Below, piece by piece: positions 1-17,035 of a stretch of DNA of 64,000 nucleotides; the stretch's first letter is position 1, and the number at the start of each line of letters is the position of its first letter. The position numbers were made by a program, and so were the translations under genes. The stretch is from Brachionus plicatilis. Taxonomy: Eukaryota; Rotifera; Eurotatoria; Ploima; Brachionidae. The stretch lies in NCBI GenBank assembly GCA_010279815.1, contig QEOQ01000460.1, forward strand, positions 428,123 through 492,122, in the 5' to 3' direction. The notes under the pieces were generated by a model that was not told the origin of the DNA, did no database searches, and was given only the letters and a program-made list of their open reading frames with translations.

Positions 1-2140
1 GGATAATCAAAACATAGAAAAATCAAAATAATATAGAAAAATTAATAATTTAGGAAATGTAGAGAAAATAAAGAATTTTTTTTAAAAGCACACGCATCTT
101 TATTTTTAACAAAATTTTTTTTTCAAGAATTGATTAAAAACAATAAAAATATTAAGCTCAATCAGAAAAAAATCAAAAAATCAAAAAAATTGTTTCATAA
201 TACGAATCAAAAACAAGTGAATTGCATATTAATGGTATTGATTGTTTATTTTTAGATAATTAATTAATTATATTAATTTAAGAGTAAGATTTATAGTTTA
301 AAAATATTCTTTTCTTTATTTTATTTTTCTACATTTTGATATTTCTATATTAAAAAAAATTCTATATTTTTCATTCTAATTTTTTTTTTATATTTTTTTT
401 TCTATGTTTTGATAGAACCCCACTTTTCTTAGATAATACGACTTTTTTGAATTTTTTTATGACTTCAACTTTACACAAAAATTAATACATTTTTGATTAC
501 TTTAAACTCTGACAAATTGAACTTAGCCATTAAATAATTTTTTTAATTTAATTCTATTAAATTTAAATATTAGAATTTAAAAAGCAAGTTGCATAGCGAT
601 ATACGGCAGATAGACGCGTTCCGAAACAAAATATTTGAACTCTAGTTTAAGACTTTGTTTTCACGTTCTCAAAAAAAGAAATTCATAAGTTTTTGAATAG
701 AAATATTTTTAAAGTTGCATGAAATTTAATCCTTTCAGAATTTAAATTTAATCACAAGTTTTTAATTCCAAAGAGCAGGGTTTTTACGATTTTTAGACTA
801 AGCAAACAATACTTGGTCAATAGAAATTTAAAATAATTTTAATCTTGATTCAACCAATTTTCAAGTAGTCATGAAATGCAAGCGTATTTTGTCGGATTTC
901 CCGTTTGTTAATGGTTCATGCAATTTAATTTGATAGTTTTATTTTTTTATTATTTTTAGATAAGAAATAATAACTCAATTTAATTTTTATGTATTTTATG
1001 GTTTTTTTTTTAGATAAAAGGAAAATATTTTTTCAATCATATGAATATTTGAAGTTTAAACCTTTGTCGTTGTCATATGAATGAAGGCCAAAATTCAAAA
1101 ATAATCATCAAGCATTAATTTCTGCTTCTAAAATATTTTTCAAAATTTAAATCTAAAAAATTTAAATAATCAAGAAAAGTTGATTTAAAAAGGTTAATGA
1201 AATTTAAAAATTTTGACAAAATACATTAGAGCTGAGACGCGGCCAAGAATCAAAATAATGCCTTTTAATGTGAGTAGGTTTATGGTGCAAGATAAAATTT
1301 ATTGGCAAAATTGCGCTGTATTTTACTCTCTTTATTTGCCAGGTTTCATTTAAATATAGCAATTATTTTACTCCAATTGAATTTCAACATTTTTCCAATA
1401 AATTTATCTTACTTCGATGCCAAGTTATATAATTTAATGTACATTTACTCATAATTATATATTTTATTATTTTAACAATTTTTGTTAATGTTGTCTTTGG
1501 GGTGTATTAAAAGAGAGAAAAAAAGCCTCAAGAAAAAAATGTTTGTCTAAACATTTGTTTTACCATTTTATTGTTTGAATAAAAAAAAAAGAAAACAAAA
1601 AAAAGTTTCTTAAAGAAAGTAGCAATTTATAAAATTACTTTATAAACGCTTGTTTAATAAGAAACACTATTTAAGCTTAAAATATTTGAGAAACACATTC
1701 TTCAGTATCTAATTTGACGGGATCACACTAGGGCTATTTCCATGGCAAAATGCAAACGTTTAGCTCAAGAGACTTATTTCCTTGATCTCAAGAGTTTTGT
1801 TTAGGAAATTGAGTCAAAATTTAAGTCTTAAGTGTGAAGTACGTAAGAATTTTTCTAAATACCAAGGCTAAAGACCTCGGCATTTTCCTTGATCACGAGC
1901 AATTAATCCTTCATCCCTACTATGTTATGACTTAAAAACAATCAGTAAATCCAAAGACAGGTGTTTGGCATAATCCAGAAAATAGTATTTAAGCAACTTG
2001 GTGAATTTTTGTAATATTGATTCAATCACGAAAGTTAAATTTTAAATTATTTTTTTCTAATTAAATGAGTAAATTTTCCCTCAATTTCGATAAAACTTAT
2101 CATGAATTAATGTCAATTTTTAGATCTAATTAAAATTAAA
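1..2140. other. AT-rich intergenic sequence, no gene seen
   Basis: Extreme A/T content with poly-A and poly-T runs and no open frame longer than background. I see no RNA gene. The bases just before the next ATG (a T-rich run ending in TTTTTAG at 2117-2123) could be a 3' splice site of an untranslated first exon, which would place the promoter of the next gene inside this stretch. Confidence 0.6.
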
Positions 2141-2935
2141 ATGAGCAACTCAGCCAATTCTGATTTAAAAAACTTCAAGCCTTTGTCCAAGCGACAAATA
2201 AATAAGCTTAATAGGCGACGCAACGAGGACAGTGAAATGGATGACGACAACAAGTCGATTGCTCTCAGCAGTGACTATTCATCATTTTTGACCTCTTCCA
2301 CCAATATCACAGGAGACTCCTTGGATTCCAACAACGAATTTGACTTGTACAAACAAGATGGATCTCTGGTCTACATCAAACAAAAGTATAAAATGTATCT
2401 TGACTGGTTGACCGAAAATTCAAAGAGTAGTAAGCCAAAGCGAGGACAAAAGCAGCTCAATTGGTACAGCTATGAAAAACACTTTCACAAAAATGAGTAT
2501 TTAAGATATTTGAAGAGTGCTTCAATAGAGGAAGATAAAGAAAAGAGACCGATTGAAAATAATGGAAGGCCTAGATTTGGTTCAACAAATAGTTTAAATT
2601 TATCAGGTGAGTCGAGCTCGTTTATTTCGGCTCCAAGTGAAATAGGCTCGATAGAGCGCAAAGAGTCAAGACCGAAAGGAGTCAAGTTCGAGTCCTTGAA
2701 TAATTTGGCTTCCGGATCGTTTAGTTCATCAATCTCAGCCGGCAACTTAAAGCCCATACTAAAAACAAGTCAACCAAACGATTCCCAAAACCCCTACATT
2801 AAAAATAGATTAAGTGCCAACTCCAGAAAAAGAAGTTCTCAAAAAGTTCATGTCAAGTTTCCGCCTATATTGGTCCAATGCAGTGAGGATTTTTATGCAG
2901 TTTTAAATGATTTAGAAAAAGAAAAGCTTGTCTAG
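2141..2935 (+). CDS. Unrecognised Ser/Lys-rich protein, 264 aa, single coding exon
   Basis: I do not recognise the family. The frame is open for 264 codons, far longer than chance in such AT-rich DNA, and its base composition is clearly coding. The protein is hydrophilic and low in complexity. It has a basic N-terminus (KRQINKLNRRR, about residues 18-28), an acidic stretch (EMDDDNK), a short aromatic-rich block with a possible fold (KQKYKMYLDWL, about 80-92, then WYSYEKHFHKNEYLRYLK, about 108-125), a long Ser-rich linker, and a conserved-looking C-terminal tail (VHVKFPPILVQCSEDFYAVL). No signal peptide or membrane segment is seen. The T-rich tract with TTTTTAG 18 nt before the ATG may be the acceptor of a 5' UTR intron. 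An AATAAA lies at 3052-3057. Being intracellular and possibly lineage-specific is inference. Confidence 0.7.
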   Translation: MSNSANSDLKNFKPLSKRQINKLNRRRNEDSEMDDDNKSIALSSDYSSFLTSSTNITGDSLDSNNEFDLYKQDGSLVYIKQKYKMYLDWLTENSKSSKPKRGQKQLNWYSYEKHFHKNEYLRYLKSASIEEDKEKRPIENNGRPRFGSTNSLNLSGESSSFISAPSEIGSIERKESRPKGVKFESLNNLASGSFSSSISAGNLKPILKTSQPNDSQNPYIKNRLSANSRKRSSQKVHVKFPPILVQCSEDFYAVLNDLEKEKLV

Positions 2936-4922
2936 GAAATTTTGAAAAAATATTACAAGACTCAATGCTCAATGTGATATCAAAGAGTGCATGCCATGAT
3001 GATAAGCGTTTTTTCTAAAAGAGAATCAAAGTTACCTTTGAGTTTTTTTTCAATAAAATTTGTTTTGTGATTGTGATAATTTTTTTTGTAAATATTATTT
3101 TAATAAATTTTATTATTAAATAATTTTATTTTATTATATAAACCAACCTTCATTTTAAATATTTTTAAAAGATTCTTTATTGAAAATTAAATATTTCTTA
3201 GTAAATTTTCACTTAAGTCGTGATAAATTTTAAGTCAAAATGAAAGTGTTTGTTTTTAAGGATTTAAAAGAGAATTTTTTAAAAGTTAATTAAAAAATCA
3301 ATGCTCAGACATTTGAAAAATGTAAAATCAAAAATTTGTTTACCTCATTTTACATTCATGAGAAAAAAAGCTATTAAAATTAAAATAAAATGTCTAAATA
3401 AATTTTAAAAAGCTGAAAGACATATCCCTAGAAGTAAAAATGTTTACCATTGTTATTAATTATTTAATTAAAAAACAAATTTCAAATAAGATTAAGTTTG
3501 AAGCGAATAGATTTCAAGAATACAATTGTTTTCTTTTCAAAATAAAATATTACTAAAAAAAATAATGTCGATCTAAATGAATTGATTAAAAAAAATCTAA
3601 AGATAAAACTATACATTTTTAAATCTTTTTACATCTAAATTCAATATTTTAATTTTAAAACAATCATTTACAGGACCACAAATTTGTAATAATAAAATTT
3701 TTTACCAAAAGCTTTAAAATATAATTAAAATAATAAATATTTCCGTTCCAAATTTTTGTTTTTTTTACCTTTTTAAATTATTAATATTCCAAAATGTTTC
3801 GAAATTATTTAATGCACATTTATAAAATTTAATATATTAGGGCCCTTTGGGTTTTATGAAAACTTAAAATAAATGCTTTTAACTTATTCACTAGGCCTTC
3901 CGACCTTCTTCTTATATTTGGTCTGAGGTGCCAATTTATGTCTTCTTTTTTTCATGACTTTGTGCAAGTTTGATTGTTTTTTTTTAAATTTAACTTCATT
4001 TTGGTAATTATTAATTATCAATCGAAAGTTAAGATTTTTTAATAATCTAAAAAATTAAACAAATTAATATATATATAAATATATTAAAAATGAAATGACA
4101 GGAAGACTGAGTTCATGAATCAAAATCATTCTCGTTATTCTATTTTACATATCAATAAGATTTTAATTCTAAATGCCGTTTAAGCAAGAGATAACTATCC
4201 AGAAATTTTTATTTTAAGGGTGAGTGACGTTTAGAGCAATTTATTGATAATTGTATGAAATCAAATTAAAATGTAATAGCTTAATTTTAGAATATTAAAA
4301 ATAAAAATTAATTGAATATAATGATAACTTAAAAATTAAAAAACATATTGTAAATCGATTATTGATTTGTGAAGATAATTTTGCAATATAAAAAAAATTG
4401 AATGTTGAATTTTATATTTAATTTTTGGAATATAAAATATTTTTCTGAAACAACTGAATTTGAATAATAAAATAACAACAATAATATTTTGAGCTCAAAA
4501 TCCATTTTGAATTTTAAAAAAAGTTGGCTAATTATTATTAAAAAGATTTTTATACCAATATTCATTTTCTGTGTTTGTTTTATTTAAAATATTCCGAAAA
4601 ATGGTCCCCAACTTAATCTTCACTTATTTTACTTTAGTTTTAGCGAAAATATTAAGAAGGATACAAAAGACTTCTAGATTAGTGGTAAAAGTTAGAGTAT
4701 TTATCCTTTTCAATAGAACTATTATTAAAAAAGAACAAATAAAAAAGAAAGATAAAGAAATGACTTAATAAATCTTGAAGTCTAGTTTGCATGGTGTTAA
4801 ATCGCAAAATCGATCTTATCGTTTTCCCTTCACATTTTTAATTGATGGTAAAATAAATAGCAGTATTCTGCAATATTTGGTAGTCTTGGATATGTCTTTT
4901 AATTTTTAATTTTTTTTTACAT

Positions 4923-4967
4923 CGCCTTAAAGGCGTTCATTGAAATAAATAAATAAATAAATAAATA
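4923..4967 (+). mobile_element. Probable 3' end of a non-LTR retroelement
   Basis: A perfect small hairpin (CGCCTTAAAGGCG, 4923-4935) is followed within a few bases by tandem AAAT units. A stem-loop followed by a simple-repeat tail is the usual 3' end of many LINE and SINE elements. No reverse transcriptase is left upstream, so this would be a 5'-truncated copy. Confidence 0.4.
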
Positions 4968-5390
4968 TTTAAAGATTGATGAAATTAGTAATTTTTAATT
5001 TGAAAGCATTTCTCATGAAAAGTTTTAAATTGGTATTTTTAAGACAGTTTTTGATCAAATGAGATACCAAAATTTTTTTTTTAATGGAATTGTGTTCTAA
5101 TTTTTGCTAGATAGGGATAAATGTTGCGTGAATCACTCAAACTGAATAAAAAATTGTTTTTGAAAATAGATCTATTTTGCTTGAAAATATTTTTCAAGTT
5201 TTTTCAAGTTTTTTCAAGTAATATTATGGATTGGTCTAAAATTTCAAAAATTCAATAAGCTGTAATGAAAAATTCAAAAAAATTTCATCAGTTCAAATCC
5301 TCTTAGATTAAAATAATATTTTTTTTATCAATGAATCGTTTGAATAGAAAAATAAACTGAAAATTATTAAAATTAATCCATTGATTTAAT

Positions 5391-5478
5391 AGTTGTTAAT
5401 TAATTTAAAACAAGCGCGAATTTAATTTGATTTATTTTTTGAAAAATTTTTTTAAAAAGCGCACATTATTAAGGGTAA
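5391..5478 (+). repeat. Dispersed repeat, copy 1
   Basis: About 88 bp sharing the ordered blocks TTAATTAATT, GCGAATT, AATTTGATT, TTTTTTGAA, AAAAAGCGC and GGTAA with 46309-46410. Copy 2 directly abuts a Tc1-like insertion. The shared GCG-containing blocks are unusual in this AT-rich background, so chance similarity is unlikely. The family is unknown. Confidence 0.5.
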
Positions 5479-6652
5479 GCTCAAATTTATTTGGTAACTT
5501 TTTTGATTTTGTTTAAAAAAAAAATGAAAAAAAGAATTCCAAAAAAAGTAACCTTAATAAAAAACCAATAAATGGAAGAACAAAAGAATGATTTAAATAA
5601 TGATTTTGCTTCCGAATAACCTCGGAAGTGCATCCCTTAAAAAATTCATTAGTCGTTAACTTAAATAAAAAAAATATAAGAGAAAAGTGAATAAATTTTT
5701 TAACATTAAAAAATATTAGCAAGTAATCAATATAAAATTCCCAAGCAGTCTAGAAAGCTTAGTATTTTAATCGATGAAAATTTTGAAATAAGATGAGACA
5801 AAATCCACTCTCTAGAAGACTTTTTTTGGAAAAAAATTAATAAACTACGAACAAAAAAAATTTGAGATTAATTTCAGCTTTGATCGTCTTAAATAAAAAG
5901 GATTTAAAAACAAAAAAAAAGGAAATTTCTTTGATGAATACTTATCAACAACGTGTAGTCTTAAATTTGACTAAAAAATTAGTTATTTTACTTTTCCATA
6001 GATTTTCAGACTGAAGAACGATTAAAATACCAACTTCCAATCAAGATATATCCAATCTCGACTGCATTTTGTACTTATTTTCTTCTTTTTTACTTAAACG
6101 TTGAATATTTAATCATGTTTTACCTGTAACTCTGAATTTAAATACATTTAATTTTTAATTTACTTATATATTCTATCCATTTTTATTTAATTTTCTTTAT
6201 TTTGAATTTATATTTGTATCCTAAAGAAGCTTTAAATTTTAATTAATAAATTTATCTTAACTTCATATCTTATGATTTAATTAGAAATGTAGTTATTTAG
6301 CTTTTAGAATCAAATTAATAATTCACATTCTATAAATTTTGACCAACCATGAATATTAAACTGAAAATCATTTATTAAATAATTTTAAACATTTAAAACG
6401 CTACTAGTAATTTTTCAAGAGTGGAAATAGTGTAAAGTCTTAAATTTGGACTTAAGGGATTTAAGCCAAGAAATAAATAAAATAATTTAATTTTGTTAAA
6501 TTTTTATTTAATGAAATCCGAAATTATAACAATAATAAAGTGATTTATATAGAAGCTAGAACATGTGCTTTATCTGCAATAAATTCAAGATTAAATAATA
6601 AATATAGACATGTCAAGACTTGGATCTTTAAAATAGTCAGGTAAAAAAATCG

Positions 6653-7175
6653 AATATTTGGCATCTTAAAGTTGAAGATCAATTCAAAATATCCTTTCAA
6701 TTTAAAGAGTTTATCCTTAAATATTAAAATCAATCTTTGAATTTATTTAAATAATTTTATTCTAACATGCTTTACATGTTATGTAGATTAAAAAAATTAG
6801 TTAATTAAAAAAAAATTTTCTAAATCCATTGATAAAATCGATTTTTAAATTTAAATTTTTTTTAAATTGATTTTTTGTAGATTTTATTTTTGAAATTTTT
6901 TATTTGGAAATTATTTGTTTTTACTCAAAATTAAAATTAAATTTAAAAATGAATTTCAAATATTAAAATTGCAAATAAGTAATAAACAAAAAAGATTGAT
7001 CTTTTCTACAAATATTTTTTAAATAATTTTTTTTAATTTTTTAAATCTACATTACATGTAAAGCATTTTAAAATAATTTAAATAAATATAAAGATTAATT
7101 TCAATATCTAAAGATAAACTCTTTGAATTGAAATAGTATATTGAATTGATCTTCAACTTCAAGATGCCAAATATT
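6653..7175. repeat. Foldback (inverted-repeat) element
   Basis: The left arm, running from ATATTTGGCATCTTAAAGTT through TTACATGTTATGTAGA (6653-6787), is matched in reverse complement by the right arm (about 7045-7174), which ends ACTTCAAGATGCCAAATAT. Arms of about 135 bp enclose about 250 bp of A/T sequence, as in a foldback or MITE-type element. It ends about 185 bp before the snRNA gene. Confidence 0.6.
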
Positions 7176-7328
7176 TCTAAAAGTAAACTTTATAAGCTGG
7201 GGAGGTTCATTTTCATATGTAAAAAAAAATTACATATCTAAAATAGAAAATTTAAAAGATGTCAGTTTAAATAAAAATAATAAATTAATAATAATTTTAC
7301 CATATGCTATTATTTAGAAAAAATCAAA

Positions 7329-7336
7329 TATAAAAA
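7329..7336 (+). promoter_or_regulatory. TATA box of the U6atac gene
   Basis: TATAAAAA lies 24 to 31 bp before the inferred snRNA start, the spacing expected of an external type-3 RNA polymerase III promoter. A proximal sequence element would be expected about 25 bp further upstream, in the region 7290-7315. I cannot identify its consensus here. Confidence 0.5.
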
Positions 7337-7359
7337 GAAATTTTTTGTAAGTTTATTCT

Positions 7360-7480
7360 GTGTCTATTGAAAGGAGAGACGGTTAGCACTCCCCTTGACA
7401 AGGACGGAATAGATCTTCGGGTCTATAATATTAAAAATGACTGAGGCACACCCTGCAAAGGGCGATCAGTCATTATTTTT
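7360..7480 (+). ncRNA. RNU6ATAC: U6atac small nuclear RNA (minor spliceosome)
   Basis: The block GAAAGGAGAGACGGTTAGCA, followed directly by CTCCCCTTGACAAGGA, matches the nearly invariant core of U6atac almost base for base. That core includes the U12-intron 5' splice-site recognition segment, the U4atac pairing region and the catalytic triad region. A GGAATAGATCTTCGGGTCTA intramolecular stem-loop follows. The 3' part forms its own hairpin (ATGACTGA paired with TCAGTCAT, with an inner CCCTGCAAAGGG) and ends in a T-run, as for a Pol III transcript. Length is about 121 nt, close to the known 122-126 nt. In this family U6atac pairs with U4atac and then forms the active site for U12-type introns. 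The start is placed by alignment to the family 5' end; the end is the T-run at 7476-7480. Confidence 0.92.
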
Positions 7481-7565
7481 TATTTCTTTAAAATAATAAG
7501 ACTTTAAATATGACTTGTCTTAAAAAGAAATTAAAATTTTTTTTAAAATTAATTTATTACTAAAT

Positions 7566-8636
7566 ATGAGCAAAAATTTACGCCAAATCCCAATTACTTG
7601 CAGTGGTCACACCAGACCTGTTGTTGACTTGCGCTTTAGTGATATCACCCCTTATAGTTATTTTATAATTAGTGCTTGTAAAGATGGCTTGCCTATGCTG
7701 AGGGAAGGGGACACTGGTGACTGGGTTGGCACGTTTGTTGGTCACAAAGGCGCTGTATGGGGTGCAACAATAAACAAAGAAGCCACTCGTGCTGCTACTG
7801 GAGCTGCAGATTTTACTGCGTAGGTCTCACCTTTTATCATTTCTTTTTTTTATTTAATTTTTACTAAAGAAAATTATGGGATGCAAAATCTGGAGTCGAA
7901 ATTCATTCATTTTCGCATCGACATATTGTAAAAAGTGTTGACTTTTCCTCCGATACCAATCATTTGGTTACCGGGTGCAATGATAAAAATTTAAGATTAT
8001 TTGATTTGGAAAATTATGCAACAGATCCCAAAGTTTTCTCAGGACACAATTCCAATATCAAAAAATGTATTCTAGCTGAAGGTTCTAAAAAAATAATTAG
8101 TATATCTGATGATAAGACTCTTAGGGTCTGGGATACTGTGTCTAACAATCAAATAACCCAATTGAATTTTGATGATATACCAACCAGCATTGAGCAGTCT
8201 CGTGATGGTAAAATGCTCATTTTATCTCATGGAAAATCTGTTGAGCTATACGATCTAGAAAAGCTTGAAAAAGTTAAATTTTTTTCTATTCCTAGTGTTA
8301 TAAGTGCTGTGTCAATAAGTCCTGACAAAAGTTTATTCGTATGCGGCAGTGAAAATTTTACTTTATATAAATATAGCATTGAGACCGGTGCAGAAATTGG
8401 TATTTTTAACTTGATGATGTTGGAAATAAAAGCTGACAGTTTATTTATGTTTAGAATCATTCAAAGGCCATTTTGGTCCTGTGCATTGCATTCAATTTTC
8501 TCCTGATGGTGAAGTTTATGCCAGCGGTTCAGAAGATGGAACTTTACGTTTATGGCAGAACACTATCGGCAAAACTTATGGTCTTTGGAAATTAATTGAC
8601 TCAGAAGAAACAAATAACATAAACGCAGTTTCATGA
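7566..8636 (+). CDS. STRAP: STRAP/unrip, WD40 SMN-complex and TGF-beta receptor associated protein
   Basis: Three exons (7566-7819, 7870-8399, 8455-8636) give 321 aa against roughly 350 in vertebrates. The alignment to STRAP is plain from residue 1: [38 protein letters not shown], then in the last exon [20 protein letters not shown] and [19 protein letters not shown]. Exon joins restore the family sequence (ADFTA|KLWDA and [13 protein letters not shown]), with GTAGGT and GTATTT donors and introns of about 50 nt. The protein is a seven-blade WD40 propeller. In animals it binds Gemin7 in the SMN complex, which loads Sm proteins on snRNAs, and it also modulates TGF-beta receptor signalling. The C-terminal tail after GLWK is short and acidic. 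An AATAAA lies at 8682. The U6atac gene ends 85 bp upstream in the same orientation. Confidence 0.95.
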
Positions 8637-15860
<7,224 letters not shown>

Positions 15861-17035
15861 AAACCTACCGAATATATGGATTAGTTTTTAGAGATTTTAA
15901 AAATTCATAAAAATATAATGTAATTTTGTATTAATTCATTTTTTGAATAAAAATTTTATAACTATAATTTAATTTTTTAATATTTAAAAGCAAGAAAATT
16001 GTTTTTCAAATCACTTAATCAAGCTGACTGGCAAAAAATTAACAAGCTAACATTTTATAATTCTGCCTTAAGTCTTTTTGAGAAATTAAAAATAAATGTA
16101 GCAAAAAATAAAGATTTAATGAAATAAAGAAATTTTTGAACTAAATTAAATTCAAAAATTAAAAAATATATGGGTTTGAAAGAGTAAATCTAGTAAAAGG
16201 AATAAATTGTGCAGAAAGCCTGATTTGGATCTAAAAAGATCAAATTAAAAAAAATTGATAAAAAAATCGACAGTAAGTGTTTTTGAGGGAAAACGAAAAG
16301 TGTCAAAGTATTAAGTTGAAAATTGTTAAATTTAAAATTCAAATAAATTAAACAAATAGTGATAAAATTTTCCAATTTTTAAACAAATTTAAGATTTTCA
16401 AATTTTTAAAAATTATCAGGTTTTAAAAATATTTATCTAAATTTTTATTCGAAAACGATCTAAAATTTAAATTTTACTTCGATTCGTCTGATTTATCAGA
16501 TTTGAAGTAAGAAGAAACAGTTTTAAGTAAAAGACTACGAATCAAGTAGATGTAAAGCTTATAGATAAATTTTAGTTTTTTAAAAAAATGTTCAATTAAA
16601 TGCCCAATAACTTGAAATTTTAATTGTCTGTGTTTATTATTTAAATTTCATTAAATTTTTAAATGATAGTAAAAAAAAGTATTAATTATTGAATGATTAA
16701 TAAATAAACTGATAAACTGATTGAAACTTTTTAAAATCAGCCAAATCAAAAGTAATGCTTGAAAAAGTCATATTATCGTCATAGTTGTCATATTTGGTGA
16801 TACAAATGGACGTCAGTAAACTATATCCACAAAAATAGAAAAAAATACCACAAATATAATAAAGAAACAACAAATAAAAAATTATTTAACACATCTAGTA
16901 TTCTTACACTAATTTTTATGTTTATATTTGCATCAAATATAAATAATTTATATTTTCATTTTATTAATTTACTATTGGTTTAAAAAAAAAAAATATTTAT
17001 TAAAAATCAAAACTAATTTAAAATAAAAAAAAAAT
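15861..17035. other. Tail-to-tail intergenic spacer
   Basis: Lies between the 3' ends of the convergent CaMKK and coiled-coil genes. It carries the CaMKK poly(A) signal at 15946 and otherwise featureless A/T sequence. Confidence 0.6.

Larger units (their letters stand above)
2936..7359. other. Intergenic region with scattered repeats
   Basis: No credible gene. It contains a retroelement-like 3' tail at 4923-4967, one copy of a dispersed repeat at 5391-5478, a foldback repeat at 6653-7175, and the promoter of the snRNA gene at its right end. The short open frames in this stretch are A/T low-complexity. Confidence 0.6.

Noticed and set aside
4571..4768. 65-codon plus-strand frame
   Set aside because: Composition is A/T-driven Lys/Ile/Phe, with no homology, no splice partners and no flanking signals.
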